A DNA stretch of 37,597 bases from an uncultured Solobacterium sp. (GTDB lineage: Bacteria > Bacillota_I > Bacilli_A > Erysipelotrichales > Erysipelotrichaceae): positions 1 to 37,597 of the forward strand of contig URYK01000029.1 of assembly GCA_900552125.1 (NCBI GenBank). Reading direction: 5' to 3'. Below are positions 23,617 through 32,681 of this stretch, piece by piece. Within the stretch, counting starts at the first letter, position 1. Each line of letters begins with the position of its first letter. The position numbers were made by a program, and so were the translations under genes. The notes beneath the pieces were generated by a model. The model was not told the DNA's origin, made no database searches, and saw only the letters and a list, made by a program, of their open reading frames with translations.

Positions 23617-25113
23617 ATGGAATTAGAAAAGTTTTTTCAAGAATATAAAGATAAAAAGAATGCGTATGATTTAGCTTTAAGCAGTTTATATTTTGATATG
23701 GAAACCGTAGCACCTGTGAATGGAATTCCTTATCGTAATCGTATGATTTCTATTTTATCTGGTGATGCATTTGATCACATAGCTAATCCAGAAAGCATTA
23801 AAAAGATTGAGGAACTATCTCAAAAAGATTCTTTATCAGAAACAGAGAAAAAAGAAATTACACTTTTATTAAAAGAATTAGAAGATCTTCGTGTTCTTCC
23901 AAGAGAGGTATATGTTGATTTTCAAAAAATCATTGCGGATGGTCAGAATGCATGGCGTAAAGCAAAAGAAGAGAATGACTATCAGATGTTTAAGCCATAT
24001 CTTATTCAAATCATAGAAAAACAAAAAGAAGTTCTTTCTTACATAAAAAATAAGACGAGTGACTATGATTATCTGCTGGATACCTATCAGCCTGGTACTA
24101 GTATTGCCTATTATGATCGTTTCTTTAACGCAATTAAAGAAGAACTGCTTCCTTTCATCAAACGTATCCAAAAAGAAGGTACACCAATTGATGATAGTAT
24201 TTTATTTACTTCCTATGATATAAAGAAACAGGAAGCTTTTATGCAGGATTTACTAGACTACATGCAGGTAAATCGTAAAGAATGCAGTCTAAGTTTAACG
24301 GAACATCCTTTTACTAGTTTCTTTTCAGCACATGAAACACGTATTACTACACATTATTATGAACATAATGTTATGTCTGCGATTTTCTCATCTATTCATG
24401 AATATGGACATGCTTTGTATGGTCTACAGGTAAACGAAGCATATGAAGGAACATCATTATTCAGCAGTATCGGTACTGCAATGCATGAATCACAGTCACG
24501 CTTCATGGAAAATCATATTGGTCGAAACAAAGCTTTCTGGGAAGTAAATTATCCAAAGCTTCAAAGCTATTTCCCTGAACAGCTATCCGCTGTAACATTA
24601 GATGAATTCATGAAAATGGTCAACGTGTCTCGTCCATCTTTTATTCGTACAGAAGCAGATGAATTAACATATCCAATTCATATTCTGATTCGTTATGAAT
24701 TAGAAAAAGAAATCTTTAATGGCAATGTAGATTATGATCATCTAGATACATTATGGAACGACAAATATGAGGAGTATCTAGGAATACGTCCTACACAGGA
24801 TAAAGAAGGAATCCTACAGGATATGCACTGGGGAGGAGCTATGCTAGGTTATTTCCCTACTTACGCCTTAGGAAGTGCCTTTGCGGCTCAGTTCTATCAT
24901 CAAATGGAACAGGAGATCAATGTAGAAGAGATTCTTCGCAATGGTGATTTCCAGGTTATCAGTAACTGGTTAAAAGAACATATTCATCAATACGGTGCCA
25001 TGAAATCAGCAGATGAATTAATGATGGATATATGTAAAGAACCATTTAATCCTTCTTACTATATCAACTATCTAAAAGATAAATTTAGTAAGTTATATCA
25101 AATCAGCCTTTAA
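23617..25113 (+). CDS. Carboxypeptidase Taq (M32 family metallopeptidase)
   Basis: Zinc carboxypeptidase that removes C-terminal amino acids from peptides in the cytoplasm. The 498-residue protein is of normal family length and shows the zinc site HEYGH (H261, E262, H265) and the downstream glutamate in the HESQSRFMEN motif (about 297-306), plus the GIRPTQDKEGILQDMHW segment typical of M32. GAGAGGTGAT supports the start. It is divergent from the pot operon and ends at a strong terminator. Confidence 0.95.
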   Translation: MELEKFFQEYKDKKNAYDLALSSLYFDMETVAPVNGIPYRNRMISILSGDAFDHIANPESIKKIEELSQKDSLSETEKKEITLLLKELEDLRVLPREVYVDFQKIIADGQNAWRKAKEENDYQMFKPYLIQIIEKQKEVLSYIKNKTSDYDYLLDTYQPGTSIAYYDRFFNAIKEELLPFIKRIQKEGTPIDDSILFTSYDIKKQEAFMQDLLDYMQVNRKECSLSLTEHPFTSFFSAHETRITTHYYEHNVMSAIFSSIHEYGHALYGLQVNEAYEGTSLFSSIGTAMHESQSRFMENHIGRNKAFWEVNYPKLQSYFPEQLSAVTLDEFMKMVNVSRPSFIRTEADELTYPIHILIRYELEKEIFNGNVDYDHLDTLWNDKYEEYLGIRPTQDKEGILQDMHWGGAMLGYFPTYALGSAFAAQFYHQMEQEINVEEILRNGDFQVISNWLKEHIHQYGAMKSADELMMDICKEPFNPSYYINYLKDKFSKLYQISL

Positions 25114-25137
25114 AAAACTGGAATTTCCAGTTTTTTT
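25112..25137 (+). terminator. Terminator of the carboxypeptidase gene
   Basis: AAAAAACTGG (25112-25121) pairs with CCAGTTTTTT (25127-25136), followed by further T; the arms begin at the stop codon. Confidence 0.85.
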
Positions 25138-25181
25138 GTTGTTTTCTAGAATACAAAGCATAGACTCTATTAGGTGATTAT

Positions 25182-26084
25182 ATGAAATCTACATTACAGA
25201 CTGAATTTGCATTACATCTTCCAAAAAAGAATATTCCTTATTTTGAAGGCTGGTATACACGCGTTCATACTGATTCCAAAGACTTTGCGATTATTTTTGG
25301 TTTATCAACTCATCAGGAAAAGAAAGAAGCTTTTATCCAATATCTTGATACTAGGCAAAGTAAAGTTTACTCCTTCTCCTGGGATTCTTTTACTTATACG
25401 AGTCATCCTTTTCAAATAAAAATAGACACAAACCTATTATCATTAAACTATCTTCGTTTACAGCTGCCTGATATAGAAATAGAACTATATCACGAAAATC
25501 TTACTCCCTTAGATACAAACTGGTTCTCTCCGACCATTATGGGGCCTTTTTCCTACCTGCCTATGGAATGTATACATTCTGTAATCTCATTACATCATCA
25601 TGTAGTCGGTTATATAAAAGAAGGACAAAACTATCACGAGATAGATGGAACAGGTTATATGGAAAAAGATCGAGGTACTTCATTTCCATCTGAATATCTA
25701 TGGTTTCAATCAAACCAAAATAAGGAATCGCCCTGTTTCTTTTTATCCTATGCTCATATTCCATTTGCTTTTTCTTCATTTCAAGGCTGCATATGTGTGT
25801 TAATGTTGGAAAAACAATATCGCTTTGCGACCTATTTAGGCTGTCGAGTTAATATTAATCATAAAAATAAATCTATTGTGCTTCATCAATCCCCTTATGA
25901 ACTAATCATATCCTTTGATTATCCACAGGGTCATACACTTACTTCTCCTATACAAGGTGTTATGAGTGGAAGAGTTAATGAAACCTTAGAAGCAGAAGCC
26001 AATGTGACTTTAAAGAAAAAGAATATATTAATTGGCAAATGGAAATTTACTCATGGAGGATTTGAAAATAATGGTATATTCTAA
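25182..26084 (+). CDS. Tocopherol cyclase-like family protein
   Basis: The 300-residue protein matches the tocopherol-cyclase-like family (lipocalin-like beta-barrel): an N-terminal FEGWY motif (residues 20-24), a central GTGYMEKDRGTSFPSEYLWFQ segment that corresponds to the family GYxEKDWGxSFP signature, and a C-terminal all-beta region. Plants use the family in vitamin E synthesis; bacterial Firmicute members have no known tocopherol pathway and function is unknown. No signal peptide is visible. AGGTGATT supports the start. It ends convergent to the PHP gene. Confidence 0.85.
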   Translation: MKSTLQTEFALHLPKKNIPYFEGWYTRVHTDSKDFAIIFGLSTHQEKKEAFIQYLDTRQSKVYSFSWDSFTYTSHPFQIKIDTNLLSLNYLRLQLPDIEIELYHENLTPLDTNWFSPTIMGPFSYLPMECIHSVISLHHHVVGYIKEGQNYHEIDGTGYMEKDRGTSFPSEYLWFQSNQNKESPCFFLSYAHIPFAFSSFQGCICVLMLEKQYRFATYLGCRVNINHKNKSIVLHQSPYELIISFDYPQGHTLTSPIQGVMSGRVNETLEAEANVTLKKKNILIGKWKFTHGGFENNGIF

Positions 26085-26116
26085 AATAACCCTTTGCGAC
26101 GCAAAAGGTTATTTTT
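26085..26116. terminator. Bidirectional terminator between converging genes
   Basis: AATAACC followed by CTTTGC (26085-26097) pairs with GCAAAAGGTTATT (26101-26113) with one mismatch and a very short loop; T-rich sequence follows on the plus strand. Confidence 0.75.
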
Positions 26117-26118
26117 CT

Positions 26119-27006
26119 CTACAACATAATTTTTAACTTTTCCACAAGTTTATGATTTGCATTTTCCTCCATTTCACACATTCCAATATGAACAGAAGGT
26201 TTTGTTTTTCCATGAAAATCACTTCCGCAAGTCATATATAATTGATGTCTCATGGCTACATCATAGTAAAATTTTGTTTGTTCAGGCGAATGATAAGAAC
26301 TAAAGACTTCAAATCCATCTACTTTCATCTGAATTAAATCATGTAATCGATCTTCTTTTTCCTGAACATTCATACCTGGATGTGCCACAATAACCAATGC
26401 ATTTTGTTTATGCAATGTTTCCACGATTTCTTCAACACTTGGAAAATGAATTTCCACATATGCTGGTTTCCCTTGACTACAATAATCCCAATAGAAGTTT
26501 ACATAAGGATTATCACTACGTTTTCCATCAGGATAATATGGCTGAAGCAGTTGATTATTTTTTTCCACATCATACTCCATTGCGGCCTCCGCAATAGCTT
26601 CTCCTGTAACAATTCCATTAGGACATAATTCCTGTATTTTTTCATCACTGAACATAATACCTAATTCTTTAATTAATTGACAACGTTTTTCACTTGCGGC
26701 TTTTTCCTGTTTTACAACGTTTTCTTCAATTTTATCAAAAATTGGATCATCTACATTAATACCATATCCTAAAATATGATAGCCTACCCCTTTATGAGTC
26801 GCATCAATTTCTATTGCGGGAATACAAGTTATACCAGCTTCATTTTGATGTTTTAAAGCTATACGACTTCCCTTTACACTATTATGATCAGCTATTGCCA
26901 TATAATCTAAACCAGCTTCCTTCCCCATTTTTAGTAATTCAATTGGTGCAAACTCACCATCATCACTAAAACAGGAATGCATATGCAAATCTACTTTAAA
27001 AAACAT
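26119..27006 (-). CDS. PHP-domain phosphoesterase (YciV/RNase AM-like)
   Basis: Metal-dependent phosphoesterase. The 295-residue protein carries the PHP metal motifs: H8 and H10 (DLHMHSCFSDDG), D40-H41 (ADHNS), the EID motif, AHPGMN and the C-terminal GSDFHG. Architecture is that of the family acting on 3',5'-nucleoside bisphosphates or short RNA 5' ends. It follows the phn operon but has its own promoter and is separated from it by a terminator, so a part in phosphonate metabolism is not implied. Confidence 0.9.
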   Translation of the reverse strand: MFFKVDLHMHSCFSDDGEFAPIELLKMGKEAGLDYMAIADHNSVKGSRIALKHQNEAGITCIPAIEIDATHKGVGYHILGYGINVDDPIFDKIEENVVKQEKAASEKRCQLIKELGIMFSDEKIQELCPNGIVTGEAIAEAAMEYDVEKNNQLLQPYYPDGKRSDNPYVNFYWDYCSQGKPAYVEIHFPSVEEIVETLHKQNALVIVAHPGMNVQEKEDRLHDLIQMKVDGFEVFSSYHSPEQTKFYYDVAMRHQLYMTCGSDFHGKTKPSVHIGMCEMEENANHKLVEKLKIML

Positions 27007-27040
27007 ATCATCATCTCCCTATCTTTTTCTTGTCATTAAT

Positions 27041-27069
27041 AGCATAAAAAATTCTAATTTAAAAGTCAA
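27041..27069 (-). promoter_or_regulatory. Promoter of the PHP gene
   Basis: On the minus strand TTGACT (27069-27064) and TATGCT (27046-27041) are 17 bp apart, right at the foot of the phnX terminator. Confidence 0.65.
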
Positions 27070-27113
27070 TAAAAGGTTATCATACTAATGCATGTATAGT
27101 ATCATAACCTTTA
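27068..27113 (-). terminator. Terminator of the phn operon
   Basis: A 16-bp stem with one mismatch, arms near 27072-27087 and 27097-27112, and on the minus strand the right arm is followed by TTTTATTGAC. It begins just past the phnX stop codon. Confidence 0.75.
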
Positions 27114-27117
27114 TTTT

Positions 27118-27891
27118 TTATAGTGATTCAATTAAAGACGGCAATTCTTTTATTGTTGAAATCACATAGTCAGCTCCTGCATCTTTATATTGTTTTTCCA
27201 CTTTTTCATAACATAGCTGTTTTTCTTTATCCGTTAGATTTTCAAACTCTTCCTGTGTCAATCCCATTAAAGAGCTACCTTCGATAATTCCTACTGTAGT
27301 AACCCCAGCTGCGATTCCTTCTTTAATATCAGAGATTGTGTCTCCGACTTTTACTGCGGCATGAACACTTGTGACATGTAAATGCTTCAAGTTCTCAAAT
27401 ACCATATACGGATAAGGTCTTCCATAGTTTTCCACACTGTTAGGTGTAATCCAAAAGTCTGGTTCGTATCCTTTTTCTTTTGCGACCTTTGTGACAACTT
27501 CCATCATCTGATCCGTATATCCTGTAGTAGACCCTATTTTTAATCCCATCTTACGTAATGTTTCTATAGTTTCTACCACATATGGTTTTGGATCAGAGAA
27601 CTGATCTAAAATTCCCATTAATTTTCCAGTAAAAGCATCATGCATTTCATCAATATCCTTATTTTCCACTTCACGTCCATGTGCCTGTAACCATAAATCA
27701 TGAATTCTAGGCATTTCTAACATTGTTTTAATGTGGTCCCACTTCAGCATCCCCATAGGTTTTCTTGTTTCTTCCATTGTGACTTCCATACCGAATTCTT
27801 TAAATACTTCTATGAATGCCTGTACTGGCGCAAAACATCCATAATCAACAGTAGTTCCTGCCCAATCAAAGATCACTGCTTCTATTTTCAT
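27118..27891 (-). CDS. phnX: Phosphonoacetaldehyde hydrolase (phosphonatase)
   Basis: Splits phosphonoacetaldehyde into acetaldehyde and phosphate, the second step of 2-aminoethylphosphonate use. The 257-residue HAD-family protein has the nucleophile D9 (IFDWAGTTVDYG), the Schiff-base lysine K50 (MGMLKWDHI), and the C-terminal VGDTISDIKEG acidic motif. All catalytic residues are present. It starts within the phnW stop codon (TAATG), so the two enzymes are translationally coupled. Confidence 0.97.
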   Translation of the reverse strand: MKIEAVIFDWAGTTVDYGCFAPVQAFIEVFKEFGMEVTMEETRKPMGMLKWDHIKTMLEMPRIHDLWLQAHGREVENKDIDEMHDAFTGKLMGILDQFSDPKPYVVETIETLRKMGLKIGSTTGYTDQMMEVVTKVAKEKGYEPDFWITPNSVENYGRPYPYMVFENLKHLHVTSVHAAVKVGDTISDIKEGIAAGVTTVGIIEGSSLMGLTQEEFENLTDKEKQLCYEKVEKQYKDAGADYVISTIKELPSLIESL

Positions 27892-28988
27892 TATTTAAGT
27901 CCTCTACTTTCCATATAATTTTTCATAATCTGTGTTAACTGAAGAATATCCTCTTCATATATTTCACCAATAGTTCCTATTCTAAAAGTATCTTTATCTG
28001 TTAATTTTCCTGGATAAATAGCATATCCTCTTTCTTTAATATAAGAATACATATCCGCAAAATCAAATTTATCATTTGGATATAAGAATGTAGTGATAAT
28101 AGGACCTTGAACTGATGAATCCACGTAAGCTTTAAACCCTAGTTTACCAAACTCCTTAATAAGCACATCTTTATTATGTGTATATCGTTTTCCTCTCGCA
28201 ACAATTTCACCCTCTTCTTTCAGTTCTTCCATTGCTTTCGCAAAAGCTAATACTACATGAGTTGGTGAAGTATATCGCCATTTTCCATCTTTCTCCATAC
28301 CAGCCCATTGGTCATATAAATCTAAAGAAAGACTACGTGCAGTACCTTTTGAATCGGTCAGTTTCTTACGATTTGCGATAATGAAAGAGAATCCTGGTAC
28401 ACCTTGAATACATTTATTGGCAGAACTAATTATATAGTCAATATGCCATTTTTTAACTGGAATATCAATTGCCCCAAAACTAGACATAGCATCAACAATA
28501 AATGTTTTATGGTATTTATCTGCTAATTCTCCGATTGATTTTATATCATTTAAGATACCAGTCGTTGTTTCACTATGAATCATTGCGATATGTGTAATTT
28601 CCTGATGTTCCTTTAAAGCTTTTTCAGCTTCATTTTTATCCGGTATTTTATCATAATCCTGCATAATATGTATACAAGGAATACGGTGATATTCACACAT
28701 CTTCGCAATACGTTCTCCATATGCGCCGTTACTTAACAACAATAAACAGCCATCTTCTGGAATTGTGCTTGAGATTACACTTTCTACACCAAATGTACCT
28801 GAGCCCTGCATCAAAACTGTTGTATACTCTGTTTCATCTACATGTGCTAATTCTAATAATTCTCTTCGTATTTTTTGTGTGATCTGTTTATAATCATCAT
28901 CCCAAGTACAATGATCAAATAACATTTCTTTCTTTACACTATCTGTAGTAGTTAATGGTCCTGGGGTTAAAAGTTTGTATGTTTTCAT
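27891..28988 (-). CDS. phnW: 2-aminoethylphosphonate-pyruvate transaminase
   Basis: PLP enzyme that converts 2-aminoethylphosphonate and pyruvate to phosphonoacetaldehyde and alanine. The 365-residue protein has LTPGPLTTTDSVK at the start, QGSGTFGVES in the substrate and cofactor region, D166 (VDAMSSFG) and the PLP lysine K192 (SSANKCIQGVPG), all typical of PhnW. It lies between the transporter and phnX in the same operon, 12 bases after the transporter fusion. Confidence 0.97.
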   Translation of the reverse strand: MKTYKLLTPGPLTTTDSVKKEMLFDHCTWDDDYKQITQKIRRELLELAHVDETEYTTVLMQGSGTFGVESVISSTIPEDGCLLLLSNGAYGERIAKMCEYHRIPCIHIMQDYDKIPDKNEAEKALKEHQEITHIAMIHSETTTGILNDIKSIGELADKYHKTFIVDAMSSFGAIDIPVKKWHIDYIISSANKCIQGVPGFSFIIANRKKLTDSKGTARSLSLDLYDQWAGMEKDGKWRYTSPTHVVLAFAKAMEELKEEGEIVARGKRYTHNKDVLIKEFGKLGFKAYVDSSVQGPIITTFLYPNDKFDFADMYSYIKERGYAIYPGKLTDKDTFRIGTIGEIYEEDILQLTQIMKNYMESRGLK

Positions 28989-29000
28989 CTCTCGTTCCTC

Positions 29001-31607
29001 CTATTTTCTACAACTTTCAAACAACGCCTGATGTTCTTCTAACAATTCTACTGTTAATGGCATTTTAAACACTTTAGGATACTTACTAGCATATTTTTCA
29101 TCTACTTCTTCTCCTTCATATAACGCTGTTGGATATGTACGTAGTATATCTTTTCTAGCATTTTCCATAATACAGCGTGCCATTGCCATTGCGGTTTTAT
29201 TTAATGTATCTTTTTTTATAACTGCAATACTTTCAGTTAATGAGAAATTTCCTTCTATTGGATCCACAACCTCTATTGGCAAATCTTTCTGCATATCTGC
29301 GATTCCCTGATGACGTAATCCAAATGCAATTGCGACTTCTCCAGAACGAACTTTTTTCAAAGGACCGGAGCCGCTAGATTCTAAGTGTGGTCCAACATTT
29401 TCTAAAATATCACTTAAGATTTCTTTTCCTTCCTCTTCACCATACGCATCTAAAATAGCTTGAACCATTAGCCATCCTGTACTGCTGGCACTAATATCTG
29501 GTATGGAAATATAATCTTTATAGATTGGATTTGTTAAATCTTTTAATGAAGCCGGCTTAGGCAGATTTTTTTCCTTTAATACTTCACTATTAACAATTAA
29601 TGCACCCTCTAAAGCTGTTAATGGAGTATCATAATTAGAATATGTTTTTAATGTTGGTGTTTTAAACGTCAGATTTTCAAACATATTATTCTTTTCATGA
29701 GCACTGTCAATATAATAAGTACTCATAGTAATCAGATCTGCCTCAATATTTCGACCTTCTGCCATCAATTTTCCACCTAATTCACTAGTACCAAATGATT
29801 GAAGAACATATTGATCCTGAAAACCATTCTCATCAAGAGCTTCTTGAATAGCCGTAAGTGCTTCTTCATCTGCATTAGAATAGATGACAACAGGCTCCTT
29901 ACCTTTACCAAAAACGAATGTAAAGACAACTAATATGCACGCCAGTACAGCCAAAGCGTATTTCTTATATTTAAACTGTTTCGTTTCTGCTTTTTCTTTT
30001 TTCTGTGTTAAGAAATACATCAATCCTTTCACAATTAAATTTGTGATAAGAATCAACAAAGATAAAACAAAGATTTCATCAAATTTCGCAAAGTGCTGAA
30101 GCTCCTTTATTTTAGTAGTTAATACTGCTGTTTTAGCACCTACAATAAAAATCAATGCGGAAATGGTTACCATAGAGTTAATGAAATAATAACTGATCAT
30201 CTCTAAGATCGTACTTTTTGAATTAGGCACAACCACTCTTCGAATTGTTTTAAACCAGCTATCCCCCATTAACATCGCAGTAGTTTCATATGTTTTATTT
30301 AATTTACTTAAAGTGTTTTTCGCCATTACATATGGAGTTGAGAAAAAGTGAATGATATTACAAAGAATAATTATAAAATAGGTTCCCTGTAAACTAGTTC
30401 CGCTGAATGCAAATAGAAATGCAATACCAATTACCATACCAGGAATTGTATTTGTAATACTACTTATTGCATCAATACTTTTTCTACATATAGCTGGAAG
30501 ATTACTACGAGTTGTAACTAATGCCGCTCCATAAGCAACAAGTGCACCTATAAAAGCAGTCCCTAAAGATACCAACAAGGAATTTCTATACGAAGATAAT
30601 AAATTTGCGCTAGATAGTGCTTCTGTAAAATGTTGAAGTGTCATATTTAAGTTATATGGCCACTCTTGAACAAATGGCAACAATATAATGACAGCAAATA
30701 TTATTAAAATACTGCAGGATATTAATATTGAACCAATCTTACAAATCGTATCTCTAATTCGGTTTACAGGAATTTCTACTACACTGACTTTATTGTAGTG
30801 AACATTATAACGATCCAGATAACCTAATAGAAGTATGCTTATAATAGAAGGCAATAACATCATCATCGCTACAACTGCACCATTTTGAAAGTTAGGGATA
30901 GAACCAAGCATTTCGTTATACAACATTGTTGCGACTACTTTATATTCTCCACCAACTGCACCTGGAATACCATAATCTGTAAAACTTAAAAAGAACGATT
31001 GTATAAAAGCCGCTGCCAAGGTTGGAATCATAGGTGATAATACTGTCATATAAAATCTTTTAAGATCGTTATCACCCATTATCTTAGAAACAATGATAAA
31101 TCGTTTATCTATGAATTTCATAGTGTTATTTACCAACAAAAAGGCAATAGGCAATGTATAAACAATATATCCTATCATCAAGCCATTAAAACCATAAATA
31201 TCGAATAACTGAATATGCATGATTTTTGTCAAAAGGCCTTGTTTACCAAAGGTATAGATAATCGCAAAGCCATAAGTAATTGTTGGCAGTAACATTGGCA
31301 TTGTTGCGATATTCTGTATCCATTTTTTTAACCTAGCAGATACATTTGTAAAATTAATCGTATATGCCAGCATAAAAGCTAATATAGTTGTGACAAGCGC
31401 ACTACATCCTGAAACAAGAAAGCTATTAAAGAAGGCTTCAAAAAAATTTTCATTTGATAACAGGTTAATGTAATTAGAAAGAGATATTGAATTTCCACTT
31501 TCAAATGATTTATATAGTAGGATGATTACTGGCATACATAAGAATACCGCGAATATAAGAAACAGTATTCCATAGATTCCTTTTAACTCCCATTGTTTCT
31601 TAAGCAT
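29001..31607 (-). CDS. 2-aminoethylphosphonate ABC importer: permease-permease-binding protein fusion
   Basis: The 868-residue protein joins three transporter parts. The first about 535 residues contain two BPD_transp_1 permease units, each about six helices, with EAA-type loops (MGDNDLKRFYMTVLSP and MGDSWFKTIRRVVVP). An additional helix (about 549-566, YALAVLACILVVFTFVFG) leads to a C-terminal extracytoplasmic binding domain of about 300 residues, starting VVIYSNADEEALTAIQEAL, like ferric/phosphonate-type solute-binding proteins. ATG 31607 is preferred since it overlaps the end of phnT; a TTG at 31619 is an alternative. Substrate is inferred from phnWX next to it. Confidence 0.88.
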   Translation of the reverse strand: MLKKQWELKGIYGILFLIFAVFLCMPVIILLYKSFESGNSISLSNYINLLSNENFFEAFFNSFLVSGCSALVTTILAFMLAYTINFTNVSARLKKWIQNIATMPMLLPTITYGFAIIYTFGKQGLLTKIMHIQLFDIYGFNGLMIGYIVYTLPIAFLLVNNTMKFIDKRFIIVSKIMGDNDLKRFYMTVLSPMIPTLAAAFIQSFFLSFTDYGIPGAVGGEYKVVATMLYNEMLGSIPNFQNGAVVAMMMLLPSIISILLLGYLDRYNVHYNKVSVVEIPVNRIRDTICKIGSILISCSILIIFAVIILLPFVQEWPYNLNMTLQHFTEALSSANLLSSYRNSLLVSLGTAFIGALVAYGAALVTTRSNLPAICRKSIDAISSITNTIPGMVIGIAFLFAFSGTSLQGTYFIIILCNIIHFFSTPYVMAKNTLSKLNKTYETTAMLMGDSWFKTIRRVVVPNSKSTILEMISYYFINSMVTISALIFIVGAKTAVLTTKIKELQHFAKFDEIFVLSLLILITNLIVKGLMYFLTQKKEKAETKQFKYKKYALAVLACILVVFTFVFGKGKEPVVIYSNADEEALTAIQEALDENGFQDQYVLQSFGTSELGGKLMAEGRNIEADLITMSTYYIDSAHEKNNMFENLTFKTPTLKTYSNYDTPLTALEGALIVNSEVLKEKNLPKPASLKDLTNPIYKDYISIPDISASSTGWLMVQAILDAYGEEEGKEILSDILENVGPHLESSGSGPLKKVRSGEVAIAFGLRHQGIADMQKDLPIEVVDPIEGNFSLTESIAVIKKDTLNKTAMAMARCIMENARKDILRTYPTALYEGEEVDEKYASKYPKVFKMPLTVELLEEHQALFESCRK

Positions 31608-32351
31608 AACTTTCACCAAATAATTTATAGATATTATTACGTTTAATTTCTAACTGATTTAAAATAAATTCTTTCACAAAACTATTTTCCGGATGTTCAA
31701 TTATATCTTTTGGTTTCGCAAATTGAGATATTTTTCCATCTTTCATAATTAATACACGATCTGATAAAGTCAATGCTTCTTCTGGATCATGTGTAACAAT
31801 AATTGTTGTGAGATGATATTCTTTTGCGATTGTTTTAATTTTTTCTTTTATACTTTCCTTTATAACTCCATCTAACGCACTTAACGGTTCATCTAGTAAT
31901 AAAATTTTGGTTTCATTACCATCGTTCTCGCAAGCGCAACACGTTGTTTTTGTCCACCTGATAATTGATCTATTCGTTTATTTAAATGCTCTGATAAGCC
32001 TAATAAATCAATTAATTCATTTACTTCCTGTGGTGTTGAAATATTGGGTTTATTCTTTAAACCATATACAATATTTTCATATGCATTTAAGTTTGGAAAT
32101 AAAGCATAATCCTGAAATACAATATTAAATCCTCTATTTTCCATAGATACATGCGTAACATCTTCCCCATTATATAAAACCTTTCCACTATCTATATCTG
32201 TAATACCTAAGATACAGTTTAATAAAGTTGTTTTACCACTTCCACTAGGTCCTAGAATTGAAACAATTTCTCCTGTTTCTATTGATAAACTAATTCCATT
32301 TAAAATCGTTGTATTGTCATAAGACTTCTTTACATCTTTTAGTGTTAACAT
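31600..32351 (-). pseudogene. phnT: Frameshifted 2-aminoethylphosphonate transporter ATPase (phnT-like)
   Basis: ATPase of the importer. From ATG 32351 (AGGGAG upstream) the frame encodes Walker A GPSGSGKTT and the signature LSGGQKQRVALAR, but breaks at MVMKPKFYY-stop (31893). In the next frame sequence continues as LLLDEPLSALDG (Walker B), the THDPEEALT switch region and a C-terminus to the stop at 31600-31602. One extra A (minus strand) in the AAAATTTT run near 31901-31908 would restore PKILLLDEP and a protein of about 250 residues. Thus it is a one-base deletion, a phase-variable run, or a sequencing error. As written the ATPase is truncated before Walker B. Confidence 0.88.
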
Positions 32352-32393
32352 CTGTATACACTCCCTTATTCTTTTCTTTTTATTTCCGTGTTT

Positions 32394-32421
32394 ATTATAA
32401 ATAATCAATTTATTCTTTCAA
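32394..32421 (-). promoter_or_regulatory. Promoter of the phn operon
   Basis: On the minus strand TTGAAA (32421-32416) and TATAAT (32399-32394) are 16 bp apart, 40 bases before the phnT start. Confidence 0.65.
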
Positions 32422-32438
32422 TAGATTTAAAGAAGTGT

Positions 32439-32498
32439 TTACAATGCATTTACCGTATTTTTACAATACTCTAAGTTTTGTGAAGATATCGTTACAAT
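32439..32498. promoter_or_regulatory. Three TTACAAT repeats upstream of the phn promoter
   Basis: TTACAAT at 32439-32445, 32461-32467 and 32492-32498, with starts 22 and 31 bases apart (about two and three helical turns). They lie upstream of the -35, a location typical for an activator. The same heptamer is embedded in the pot operator repeat. Confidence 0.4.
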
Positions 32499-32626
32499 TC
32501 TAATACTAGAATATATAAGTTAATTTGTCATTTTTTAGCAATATACACTTATAACATACTAAGTTCATACTACTTTAATACTATTTTACATTTGTATCTG
32601 TTTTATTAATTTTCAAAATTATATCC

Positions 32627-32648
32627 TATTATTACCTGGGTAATAATA
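32627..32648. repeat. Perfect 10-base inverted repeat
   Basis: TATTATTACC (32627-32636), two bases, and GGTAATAATA (32639-32648). It partly overlaps the T-run of the tcyP terminator. Confidence 0.6.
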
Positions 32649-32675
32649 AAAAAAGCATGCACAAGATGCACACTT
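32643..32675 (-). terminator. Terminator of tcyP-like gene
   Basis: On the minus strand AAGTGTGCA (32675-32667) pairs with TGCATGCTT (32661-32653) with two wobbles, then a run of T. It begins a few bases past the stop codon. Confidence 0.75.
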
Positions 32676-32681
32676 TTACAT

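Larger units (their letters stand above)
32352..32681. other. 330-base intergenic region upstream of phn
   Basis: No gene. It holds the phn promoter (32394-32421), three TTACAAT heptamers at 32439, 32461 and 32492, a perfect dyad at 32627-32648 and the tcyP terminator at 32643-32675. Confidence 0.6.

Noticed and set aside
31893..31912. Programmed -1 frameshift in phnT
   Set aside because: The zero-frame codons CCA AAA TTT do not form a canonical X-XXY-YYZ slippery site and no downstream pseudoknot was recognised, so a mutation or error is more likely.
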